Under the pieces are notes generated by a model. The model was not told the DNA's origin, did no database searches, and saw nothing but the letters and a program-made list of their open reading frames with translations. Below, in pieces: positions 23,343-33,740 of a stretch of DNA of 50,785 nucleotides (the first letter of the stretch is position 1; the number at the start of each line of letters is the position of its first letter). The DNA comes from Azolla pinnata. Its lineage: Eukaryota; Streptophyta; Polypodiopsida; Salviniales; Salviniaceae. The DNA is taken from the NCBI GenBank assembly GCA_037176905.1, contig JBBBWG010017445.1:1-50785 (forward strand). Direction: 5' to 3'. The translations under genes and the position numbers were made by a program.

Positions 23343-24556
23343 CTCACCACATCCGAGTAATTTATTGAGTATCTGTGTAGCTCCAGCGCTAATAGATTGT
23401 TGCCACCTTGCTGTTGTTCCCACGTTAGACTTAACGTATTAATTTAGACGTATCTTTCTGCTTCAAAGAGGGATATAGAAAACATATTCCATCAGAGAGA
23501 GAGAGAGAGAGGATCAAAACAAACAGCATAGAAAGCATTTGAAAGAAGGAATCTCTTAGCACCAATGCCGCATTACGAGCTTCGTTGCTGCGAGTCTGCA
23601 TGCGCCTTTGAGTTGGATCCGTTTCGTGAGTTGTTTATAATCTCAGGGACTAATGCAGGAAGGTTCCATACTTCCATCTTCTCTAAAAGAATCGGGCCGC
23701 CATCACAAAGCTGATGAACTAAACGGAGAGGATCAAGCAAACAATCACATTCAAAACTCGATGCCAGATCAGATATACGAGGAGATTAAGTAAATCGAAT
23801 TGCCTGCCGAAGTATGTCGGATGAAAGCCATTCGATGCCGATGCATAAGATGTGCCATTCCTCGACAGAGCGAGCTAACAAACAAGCAAGACCAATGAAC
23901 AAGAGGGGACTCTTGTATGTATGTGCATGTATGCATGTATCTGTAGGTAGTTTCTTGGGGGTTATGATGATGATGAAGGAGGAGATTTTAAAGTGTAACA
24001 AATCTCATTCCTTGATTATAAGAAAGAAGAACCCTTACGTCGGTGAATCGGTGGAAAGACTTTTGGTCATTACGTCCGTGACATTGTCAGTTATTGAAAC
24101 CTTCTCCAGAAGGCTCTCGATCAGTCTTTCGATCCTCTTACGTACGTATGCATGGCTTCGTTCTCAGGGATTGAATGATCGGCGAATAATGCTGACCCGG
24201 GAACTGCTTACAACATTCGGATCGCGAGGATGTCCGAGTCATCGTTCACACTTCTTCGACAATAATTGCGGCACCTTTTGCAGAATCCGAGTACAAAAAA
24301 GGCGGGCACGCCAACGAGGCAACGAATGCCACTGTTAAAATGCTTTACAGTGCGCAAACCTTTGTTTATATATATATGGGGCTCAACGGACAATTATCGT
24401 CGTGCAAAGGTACTTCAGATGCCACATCAGGGTTCTGACATGTGTTTGTTTGTTCATCGCTTTAGCTTCGCAGACCCATACTGCGTTTGCTCAAGATGTT
24501 CCGTTGTGCCAGCAACTAGCTGGCGAGCGAGGCTAACGAGCCGATTGCTGCATCGG

Positions 24557-24616
24557 CGATGCTCGTAATCGGAACGGAGACAAGCATCGATGCTCGTAAT
24601 CGGAACGGAGACAAGC
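24557..24616. repeat. Two-copy tandem duplication, 31-bp period
   Basis: CGATGCTCGTAATCGG plus AACGGAGACAAGC is present at 24557 and 24588 almost without change. It is a young duplication upstream of RanBP1. Confidence 0.85.
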
Positions 24617-25219
24617 GCCGTTCGTTATTCCGCAGCAACTAGCGAATCGAGGCGATAGGTATGATTGGATCGATCGCGTGCCCCTTCGACATCGCAGATC
24701 GATCTGCAGAACGGGCGCGATTCCTACTACAACTAATTTTTTTAGGTTTTCTACTAACAGCTAATTTCTACTGATACTGTTCATCAAGTTTTGTCCAAGT
24801 GTTTAGAACAAAAACAAAACCTGATTAATGTATTAATACACACAAAGAATGCCCCCAATTATATATAATAATAATAATATAATAATAAATAAATAAATAA
24901 ATAAATATATGTTTTTCTATTTTTATTTTTATTTTCTCCCTTTTCAATTTTATTTTATTTTCTTTTTTCCAAACGAGTAGCCCTATCTTCTTCTTTCTGC
25001 TTTGGCATCTTCTTCTTCTTCTTCTTCTTTCTTCTTCTTCTTTCTGACACTGTTTTTCCTGCATCTCCGTCGGTCTGATTTACCGCCGTTCCTTCGCGCC
25101 TGAAGAAGAAGACGGCGGCGGTGGAGAAGGAATTCATAGCTGTAGCTGGCCGAGGCGCAACTACAGGCGCAAGAACAGGCGCAGGGGGGGAAAACAAAGA
25201 GAGAGTCTTGCTCGGATCG

Positions 25220-28200
25220 ATGGACAAGGAGCGGCTGGACCAATCCGCCGAGGCGGAGGAGGAGGCTGGCGCCGATGATGCGAGAGAGGAAGAGGACACC
25301 GGCGCAGAGATCGCACCCATCGTTAAACTCGATGCTGTTTCGGTCAGTACTGGCGAAGAAGATGAAGACGTTCTCATCGATCTGTGAGTTTCTCACGCTC
25401 CGTTCTTCAGGATCTTTTAGGTCGTGTGTTTTCGTGTTTTCTTGCTCGGTTTAGCTAAGTTTAGTAATTCACGGGGTAAATAGCACGAGATGTGCGCCCC
25501 TTCCCTGCTTTCGAAAGCTCAAGCTTTTGTCTTTTCCTTTAAGGTCAAGGAATCTGCGTTTTCTGATACCTAGATAGATATAGTCTGCTCTTTGTCATTT
25601 GTTCAAAGTTTTCTTGTGCCGTCTCACATCCCTGAAGACATGGATTCTATTAAATGAATTGTCTTTTATGGGAATTTAACATTTTCTTGCCGTGATTGTG
25701 TATGCATTTTCACGCCTATGGAAAGATACTTCTCATTTTCATTTTATGCACGAATACTTCAGACATACGTGCTTATTCATATTAAATGCCGAATCTTTCA
25801 TGAAAGCTTAATAACATTTTGTGAAAATTTCACACATTGAATATTTTTTACTTTCATTGTTTAACTTATGTTTGGCCAGTAACCTAACAATATGAAAATT
25901 TAGAACAGGCACAAGCTGTGTGTTCATACAGGGTAGTGTCTGGTTGAGCTGGAATTGTCAAACATATGCTCATTGTCATCTTTTTATGGTTACACATGTG
26001 CTGATTTTTATTATTCCTGATTTTAAATCATATCAGGATTAGGTACTGTGTATCATAAGATATAAGTAGCAGCTCTCCACTTAGGCGAGTTGTAGGAAAA
26101 AGGTGCCTCATGCACTTAACTTTAGGCAAGTTGTAGGAAAAAAGTGCCTCATGCACTTAACTTTTGGTGTTGATGTTTGATAGCCACCAGGCATAAATTA
26201 GTTTTACCAAATTACAATGGATTGTTTTTCTCCTCAATGGTCTCTGAAATAAATTCATTGTACTAAATGCTTCTGGATTTATGTCTCCCCACATACACCC
26301 TTATTAGAAATGGAATATTATGGATAATTTCTGTAGCTCTCTGTGTATTTGTCGTATTCTATTGCTATTTGGAATGTATTGGAAGAAATTTGGATGGTTG
26401 TCCTACAAAACAGCAGCATGCATAAATTTCTCCTCAACACCCGAAAATATAGGTTATTTTTTGATATTTGTGATGGTTTAGTGCATGTAATGGGTGTACA
26501 GGCTGTTGCTAAAAAGGAAATGCCAATTTCACCTTTGCTCTACATTCTTGTTGCTGAATCTCTTGTTAAAGATCTAGTTATCATGGAGTAATTTCTGCAT
26601 TGCATTCGGGTGAAGTGTTGTGGAAACATATGCTTTGACAACCTTCTCACTTGGGTGGATATTTGTCACTCACGTGACATAACGGTTCATCTATAATTTT
26701 GGTTCTATAATATTGGTTTGTTAACACCTTGCTGTTGGAAGTTGTCATACCTCTTACTAAAAACCTAGCTAGACCATATGATGTAACCTGAGGATGATTA
26801 TATGTGACATCATAATCTTTTTCAATAGTGTATATATGTAAGCCTGTAGCATTAGTCCAATGGTGTATGCAATTCATTTGTCTCAATCTGGCTGGAACAT
26901 TTTCTTTGCAAAACACCATCACAATTGAATGGGTAATTATTAATCAAGAGACATAATGGTTCGTCCAATTTTTTGTTCTGTGGTTGCAACCCTACTGTTT
27001 TCGTGTATGGACATTTAACTCTGGGTTGATTATTTGTCATGACATAATTTCTTTCAATAATATGCTATCTATGATCTGTTGCATTTTCTGTGTATGTGAG
27101 TAATGTAGATGACATCCATTATGACTAGCTAGATGTATAAATAATATTCTTGATGGCAAGAATCAGTAGATAACTAGGGGTTATAGCTCCAATATAGGAA
27201 GGAGCTCAATTTCTGCAGTTATTGCTTAATTTGATTCACAAGTAATTAGATCATATCTTTTTCTATGTTAAAGATACGAGCTTTGTTCTTGATTGATATA
27301 CAGCAAAGCAAAATTATATCGGTTTGACAAGGAAGGAAATCAATGGAAAGAGAGAGGAGTTGGACAAGTGAAGTTGCTGAAGCATAAAGAGACTGAAAAA
27401 GTCCGCCTCGTAATGCGTCAAAACAAGACTCTAAAGATTTGTGCAAATCATACAGGTGAATTTCTGATGTGATTGCAATTCTGTGTTTCAAATTTGAACA
27501 GTAAAAACTAAGTATCAAATATCCAAAAATTTCTTGGCTGTTTGATTTCCATTGTTTCAGTTCTTCCTAGCATTACTCTTCAAGAACATCAAGGGAGTGA
27601 CAAGACATGGGTATGGCATGCCTCTGATTTTTCGGATGGAGAGCTGAAAGATGAACTCTTTTGCATACGATTTGGTGGTGTTGAAAGTAAGTTCTTTATA
27701 TTGGTTCATAAAACAGACCTTTTATTTTATGATGTTAAGTTCACATTGAACTCTATACTGCATTCGCAAATTCTTTTTCAAGGCTATTTTCCGGCTAACT
27801 ATAATTAGTCCTTCATCTTTAAGATCTGAAAGACAAGAGTGATAGATGCTTCACATGAGTTTAGAACAGGCGATTTCACATTATGACCTGCTTTCACCTC
27901 GAGCTTTTGTAGCATCAAAAAAAAAAAAACACAATCCTAAAACCCATATCACTTCAACATTAAACAAAAGTACAGTAGTGAAAAGAATCAGATCTGGAGG
28001 GAGTTTCAAATCAAAATAACGAGGAGAGACCGCAATGCTCTGCTAAAGTTGAGGATATGTTTTTCTTATTATTTAAACTTAATTTAATAATGTTTAAATT
28101 TTGCGTCTTTTCTCCTACTACAACAACAATGATGATTTTGATGTTGATACAGATGCGCAAGCCTTCAAAAAGACATTCGAGGATTCACAAAAAGTGATGT

Positions 28201-28355
28201 CAACAAAATTGACCGGTTCCCAAAAGGAGACTGAAGAAGTAGGAGAACTGTTAGAAAACTTGAAAGTGGACGATACAAAAAAAGAAGCTGAACAAAAAGA
28301 AGATAAGGTGGCAGAGACTACGAAGCCATCCAAAGTTGATGAAGAGGAGAAGTGA
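25220..28355 (+). CDS. Ran-binding protein 1 (RanBP1)
   Basis: It binds Ran-GTP through a RanBD1 fold and assists RanGAP in GTP hydrolysis, releasing cargo complexes after nuclear export. It also acts around the nuclear envelope and spindle. The four exons are 25220-25383, 27304-27455, 27561-27686 and 28153-28355, all GT-AG, giving 214 residues. The N-terminus is acidic ([20 protein letters not shown]) followed by PIVKLDAV. The Ran-binding domain shows [34 protein letters not shown] and [20 protein letters not shown]. The tail is Lys/Glu-rich and ends KVDEEEK. The leader carries a CTT run at about 25008-25041. Intron 1 is 1920 bp and contains a 41-bp tandem doublet. Confidence 0.96.
26081..26162. 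repeat. Two-copy tandem duplication, 41-bp period, in RanBP1 intron 1
   Basis: TTAGGC-AGTTGTAGGAAAAA followed by GTGCCTCATGCACTTAACTT appears at 26081 and 26122 with two differences. TGCCTCATGCACTTA is intact in both copies. Looser repeats of a GACATAA-GGTTC block occur near 26672 and 26950, with a fragment at about 27040. Confidence 0.9.
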
Positions 28356-30289
28356 TGAACTATATCTAAGCTTCACTTTTTACTTGGAAAAACTTGAGCT
28401 GGCGGTCTATTAGTAGTCCCTATGGATTCTAGTTCAAACGTTTTCTTGATTTTTAGATTTCAAGGGATTGTTCACTCCACTCCGGCTTGGTTTGATTCCT
28501 CTACACTCCATTCAAGAGTCTGTCTTTAAGGTTTATTATTATTACTATTACTAAATGGATTCCAACTCGATTGTATGCCTGTTCTGCTCCTCTACACGAA
28601 CCTCCTCTTCGTTGCTTCTTTTTGAATTGTGTTGATCGTGTATTAAAAGATCTCAGAACTCTTATATTTTCAGATGTCTCACTGATTGTGAAGAAACCAT
28701 CTTTTCGGCTCAATTACAGGATCATGGCAAATATTGTATGACCTATGTGTTTAACTCGGGGCAATAGCTTTGCAGATTGCATTTCCATGGTCCAGTGGAT
28801 ATATTTGATTACATGATTATACAGCTACATCTGATGGTAGATCCTCCTCTTTCAAAGTATGAAATGCAAAGTGTTGTTATGTGGTAAGGAAGGTTTCAAT
28901 TCAGATAATGTGGTGGCATTTCTCTCAGCGAGCAGGTTTGGTTGAGAGAATATGGTGGAAAGTTAAGCTGGTTTTCTGGTATGAAGAAGGTTTTCTGTTT
29001 ACTGGGAATTATATCTAATAAAAGAGCGTCGATCGTTTCCAATTTAAAACCTTGGCATCTAGTCATTCTTTTGCAGATTGGAAATTTTATAGTTCCACCC
29101 CCAAAGGTTGACAAATTTCTAATTCCTGATGAAAACATAGATTGTGAAGATGGAATGGATTTGAATTTCACAACTAAATCTGTCGTTATGACAGGGGGCT
29201 CGCTCTAGGTTAGCAAGTCTCTAACACAATTGTGAGCATCTATTTTTTTCTCTGATTTACTAACGTAATGTTCAAATCTATGCATCGGTGGGTACCGAAT
29301 TCTCTACAAGTTAGCTCTTTAATATTACTATATCATCCTCTATTCATACATCATTATAACACAGAGTCGGGAATGCATGGAATCAGAATAGTACAACTGA
29401 TTGGAGTACCGAATAGTGTAGTAGCAATTGCTGATGGGTGATTTCAACACCACTGCCTGTTGTTGGTTGATATCCTCCACTGTGAAGGTTCTACTGATTT
29501 TGTCTTGGGAAAATGTTGCTAAAAACGTTTTAGATTGAAATTAGTGCATATTTCTAATGCCTTGGACTCTCTTTCTCTCTCTCTCTCTCTGTTTGGTTTT
29601 GGCATTCACTGGTTAGATTCTCCAACGTAAGCAAAGCTTATCTGTCAGTTGGAGGTGCTAAAATTAGAGACAAGATGTCGCTGATTAATTCTGCATGGTG
29701 GTTAAAAAAGGGTGTTCTGGACTCTGAAGAAGCGGGTGATGGAGAAGAGAGGAAGAGCATGGCTTGACTCCAAGAAGACTGAAGAAAAGACCAGGATTTG
29801 CTTTCTTTTTTACCTTGAACCTCTTCTTTCACCAACCCCCCCATTTCAATCAACACATGTCAGTCAGTATCTGGAAGAAATCCACAGATTCCCCCATAAG
29901 CTTCACTTCTGTTTCATTCCTTTCCTTCCTTCCTCCTCCAAGCAAGGCCCATCCCAACAATTTCACAGGTGTGTTCCACCAAACTATCAAGCTTTTGTGT
30001 TTCGTTCCTGCTTCAACGCCTGGATATGCATAGACTTGCTAAAGCAAAGAACCAGGTTGTATTTGTTAGGCACGGCAATATGTATGACATATGTATTTGG
30101 GCAAGTACGCAAAACACATGTGTGAATTTCATTTCATAGTCAGGTTTCCAAGGCATATTTCCAAGTCACTCCAATCTTGATTGCAGGTTTCTTTTTTTAA
30201 CTTCTCCTCAGAGAGCCACATAATCTTTACCTGGAAATGGTTTTGCAGGCATCAATCACAAGGTTCTTCTCCGATCATTGGTGTTGGCC
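28356..30289. other. Intergenic between RanBP1 and peroxidase
   Basis: It holds the RanBP1 3' region and the peroxidase upstream region. A TC run lies at 29571-29590. Frames near 28942-29208 and 29712-30125 are open but not recognisable, and neither has supporting splice or family evidence. Confidence 0.5.
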
Positions 30290-31610
30290 ATGGTGATCAA
30301 GCTGTTAGCAGCAGTTATGCTTGTTAGCCTCTCCGGCATGTTGCTATGGTTGCATGATGCAGGCCTTGTGGGCGGCCAGACAATGTCCCCAGGTTTCTAT
30401 GATGCTTCATGTCCAGGCTTGGCTGCCATAGTAAGCTCCACGTTCCAGTCGCTGGCGCAGTCGAACAATGTGGTGTCTCCAGCGACATTGAGGATGCTTA
30501 TACACGATTGCTTCATTCAGGTAACAGCTTATGGTGGCACTGATCTCTGCTTTTACAAAGATAACATTCGGCCATTGACAGAATCTCTGCCATGCACACA
30601 TACATGGTAGTAACAGTCCTTTGAATGAAATCATCCAAATAGAACCCAACTGCCCAATATATGTTGAGCAATGCTACAGTTTCTTTCATGCAAATAGAAG
30701 AAGCCAACTGCCCATTATATGCTCAGCAATGCATCCACTTCATGCAACTAGCACTAACCACTTAGTACAGTTTCTTCCATTGAAATCATCCACAATACAA
30801 GAACCCAACTGCCCGATATATGCTCAGCAATGCATCCACTTCATGCAGTATTTGCCACTAGCACTAACCAGTTAGTACAGTTTCTTCCATTGAAATCATC
30901 CAGATAGAAGAACCCAACTGCCCAATATATGCTCAGCAATGCATCCACTTCATGCAGTATTTAACCACAAGCACTAACCAGTTAGTACAGTTTCTTCCAT
31001 TGAAATCATCCAAATAGACGAACGCAACTGCCCAATATATGCTCAGCAATGCATCCACTTCATGCAGTATTTGCTAACCAGCTGCTACAGTAGTTTCTTC
31101 CATTGAAATAATCGAAATAGAAGAACCCAATCGCCCAATATATATGTTCAGCAATGCATCCACTTCATGCAGTATTTGGCACAATATGCAGTGTCTTTCC
31201 ATTAAGTTCGGCGGCTTGTTTGTTCATGCATTCAAAACTTTTTTTCCTGTTCTATTGAAATATCCTTTGGAGGGTTGTGATGGCTCGATCCTGATCTCTT
31301 CCACGCCGGGGAACATTGCCGAGAGGGACTACATCGACAACGACATTCCGCAGCAAGCCTTCAACACCATAGAAGCGATCAAGCAAGCTCTGGAATCGGC
31401 TTGCCCCGGGGTCGTCTCCTGTGCCGACATTGTAGTCCTCGGAGCACGCGAAGCCATACGATTCGTAAGTCCGGATCAATCACCACTCTTTGATGCTCAA
31501 AATGACCAATGCTTCATACAGATTTTGATGTACATTTTTGAGTCACCACCTTGCAAACAATATAGAATTTGATCAGGAAGAGAATCTGTTGATGATGATT
31601 ATGATCATAT

Positions 31611-31647
<37 letters not shown>

Positions 31648-32331
31648 TTGTGTAGCTAGGCGGACCGACGTGGCAAGTCTCATTGGGGCGTAGAGATAGC
31701 AGAACTTCTCTAGCATCGAATGGCGCTGGGAACATACCCTCATCTAACCTCGACGGCGATCAGCTCATTTCACTATTCCAATCCAAAGGCCTCGATGTAG
31801 GCGATATGGTGGCACTCTCAGGTAAATCATCATAGATCTCGAGGCGCAGGGCTTTTTTTCTCTGCATGCATTTGTAGCACAATATTGTTTTATCAACATG
31901 ATTCTCATGTGTAAAAAGCACGTGGATCGATGAGATTAGGAGCGCATACCATCGGATTCTCCAAGTGCAGGCAGTTCAGTTTCCGACTGACCGACGGCGA
32001 TCAGTTCCTGAGCCCATCGCTCGCGCAGAGGATCGAAAGCCAGTGCCCTCAAGCCAATAGCAACAATGTCTTGCCCTTTGATCCCAACTCCCCGTTCCTG
32101 TTCGATACGTCCTACTTCCAAAACCTCCAGAGCGTGAACGGGCTGCTGTTCAGCGACCAGGTTCTGTTCTCACATCCTGCAACCAAGGACTTTGTGAGCC
32201 AGTTTGCTTCATCCCAGGCCCTCTTCTTCCAATCGTTCATCAACTCCATCGCGAAGCTGGCATCCATCGGTGTACTGACGGGAGAGGATGGAGAGATCAG
32301 AAGCATCTGCAGCCAGATCAATCCTGCTTGA
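30290..32331 (+). CDS. Class III secretory peroxidase
   Basis: This is a haem peroxidase that oxidises phenolics with H2O2, with roles in wall lignification, cross-linking and ROS control outside the cell or in vacuoles. The four exons are 30290-30520, 31273-31464, 31656-31821 and 31940-32331, giving 326 residues. A hydrophobic signal peptide occupies about residues 1-30, before TMSPGFYDASCPG. Distal catalytic Arg68 and His72 (RMLIHDCF) and the proximal haem-ligand His199 (GAHTIGFSKC) are present, and all eight disulphide cysteines can be placed. The family Phe before the distal His (RLxFHDCF) is Ile71 here, and the usual SLRGF block is QQAFN. Intron positions fit the classic four-exon class III plan. 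Intron 1 carries a 110-bp tandem repeat, and intron 2 carries an AT run just before its acceptor. Substrate cannot be predicted. Confidence 0.94.
30620..31180. repeat. About 110-bp tandem repeat inside peroxidase intron 1
   Basis: Roughly six copies, the first ones shortened. Each contains a CAACTGCCCAATATATG block, a CAGCAATGCATCCACTTCATGC block, CACTAACCAGTTAGTACAGT and TTCTTCCATTGAAATCATCC. Period between complete copies is about 110 bp. Divergence between copies is low, so this is a recent minisatellite filling most of the 752-bp intron. Confidence 0.92.
31616..31644. repeat. AT run beside the peroxidase intron 2 acceptor
   Basis: A pure AT dinucleotide run ending 11 bp before the TGTAG acceptor at 31655. 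It replaces the usual T-rich tract, so its length could influence splicing of exon 3. Confidence 0.85.
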
Positions 32332-32740
32332 GGTCGCCATTGCCCGAAATGGCCGAAACTATTGCATGATGTAGAGAGCGATGCTCGACAAGAGGCAAGC
32401 CAATTCATAGCCTCGTCGATGGGATAATCGAATCAGCCATAGTCCGACAGAGCTCGTGATCTTTTGTCTTGTCTTGCAAAACAAAGCATTCGGATCAACG
32501 ATGGCCATGTGCTCTTTCTATTTGCAAAACTACGGAAACTGGGATGCATGATTGATTGCGAGGGCAGTGAAGTTGTGTTCTTCACTTAATGCGAGAATGG
32601 GTCTGATTCGACAAAACGTCAATCAATTACATCTCTCTCTCTCTCTCTCTCTATGCATTCTCTGTCTCTTTGCAAGTCTACAGAACACATTACTACTACG
32701 ATGCAGAAACCCTCAGGAAGACAGTGCGATCCTCAGAATC

Positions 32741-32876
32741 ATGTCATACCTAAACCCTAAAGCCAAAATTGCAAGATCAATCAGACTTTTGTGACCCATG
32801 TCATACCTAAACCCTAAACCCGAAACTGCAACATCAGACTTTTGAGTCGATGCATACCTAAACCCTAAACCTGAAA
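32741..32876. repeat. Three diverged copies of a CCCTAAA-containing repeat
   Basis: CATACCTAAACCCTAAA recurs at about 32745, 32802 and 32853, followed each time by a GAAACTGCAA or related block. The CCTAAACCCTAAA core resembles telomere repeat, but only one to two units are in each copy, so it is a short telo-box-bearing tandem repeat and not an interstitial telomere. Confidence 0.75.
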
Positions 32877-33004
32877 CACCCTAGACTATTGTATCAGCTT
32901 TCCGTTATCATAGTTGTGCTCGATCGAATGGAATGGAAACCCCGTCACAGTTCTGCAAACAGTTGCGATCGAATGGAAGCTTGTCACAGTTCCCCTACAG
33001 TTGC

Positions 33005-33482
33005 GATCGCCCGATAAAATCACACCTTTTTTGAACAAAATCTTTCAATTGCCAACACAATCGAAACACAATAACACCCTTCTTGAACAAAATCTTTCAA
33101 TTGCCAACACAATCAGAACACGGTAACACCCTTCTGGAACAAAATCTTTNNNNNNNNNNNNNNNNNNNNNNNNNNNNNNNNNNNNNNNNNNNNNNNNNNN
33201 NNNNNNNNNNNNNNNNNNNNNNNNNNNNNNNNNNNNNNNNNNNNNNNNNCAATTGCCAACACAATCAAAGCACAATAACACCCTTCTTGAACAAAATTTT
33301 TCAATTGCCAACACAATCAAAACACAGTAACACCCTTCTTGAGAAAATCTTTCAAATGCCAACACAATCAAAACACAGTAACACCCTTCTTGAACAAAAT
33401 CTTTCAATTGCCAACACAATCAAAGCACAATAACACCCTTCTTGAACAAAATTTTTCAATTGCCAACACAATCAAAACACAA
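33005..33482. repeat. 52-bp minisatellite interrupted by an assembly gap
   Basis: Repeats of AATTGCCAACACAATC, AAAACACAGTAACACCC and TTCTTGAACAAAATCTTTC, with a period close to 52 bp. At least eight visible copies flank a run of Ns. Copies differ by one to three bases. No ORF is credible. Confidence 0.93.
33150..33249. other. Assembly gap of 100 Ns inside the minisatellite
   Basis: Exactly 100 Ns, a conventional placeholder size. The gap lies within the 52-bp array, so the true length of the array is probably unknown and may be much longer. Confidence 0.95.
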
Positions 33483-33638
33483 GAATGTATCTGGAAAATT
33501 TTCCTTTCCTTTCACAAAGAAATTGACATGAAATAGAACCAGTGTTTTGACATTGTTTCTTCTGTTCTTGAGAAAAACATTCATTCTTCTACTCTTCAGA
33601 GGAAAGATTCATCATCAGTTCTGCGAAATTCTGGAGCC

Positions 33639-33698
33639 ATGGCGTCTCGTGATTCCCGAGGAGACGTGCTCCGCCCCATCGCGATGGCATCCCTGTAA
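33639..33698 (+). promoter_or_regulatory. Upstream ORF in the leader of the PPR gene
   Basis: A 19-codon frame (ATG 33639, TAA 33696) precedes the PPR start. A second out-of-frame ATG at 33706 opens a frame that overlaps the proposed main start. If the transcript begins left of 33639, these upstream ATGs should lower translation of the PPR protein. The transcript start is not known. Confidence 0.35.
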
Positions 33699-33740
33699 CC
33701 GGGCTATGAATGCTCCGTCTTCTCTTCTTCGCATGGTCCT

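Larger units (their letters stand above)
20339..25219. other. Divergent 4.9-kb intergenic block, microsatellite-rich
   Basis: It separates the kinase (-) and RanBP1 (+) start codons. It holds GAA/GCA and CAA microsatellites, two long AT runs, an array of HSE-shaped 20-bp repeats and a 31-bp doublet. Frames across it are mostly products of simple repeats. An 85-codon minus-strand frame at 22694-22951 looks less repetitive but matches nothing I know. Confidence 0.55.

Noticed and set aside
32741-32876. Interstitial telomere
   Set aside because: Each copy has only about one and a half CCCTAAA units embedded in a longer unrelated repeat.
33005-33482. CRISPR-like array
   Set aside because: Units are contiguous 52-bp tandem copies without unique spacers, in a plant nuclear context; it is a minisatellite.
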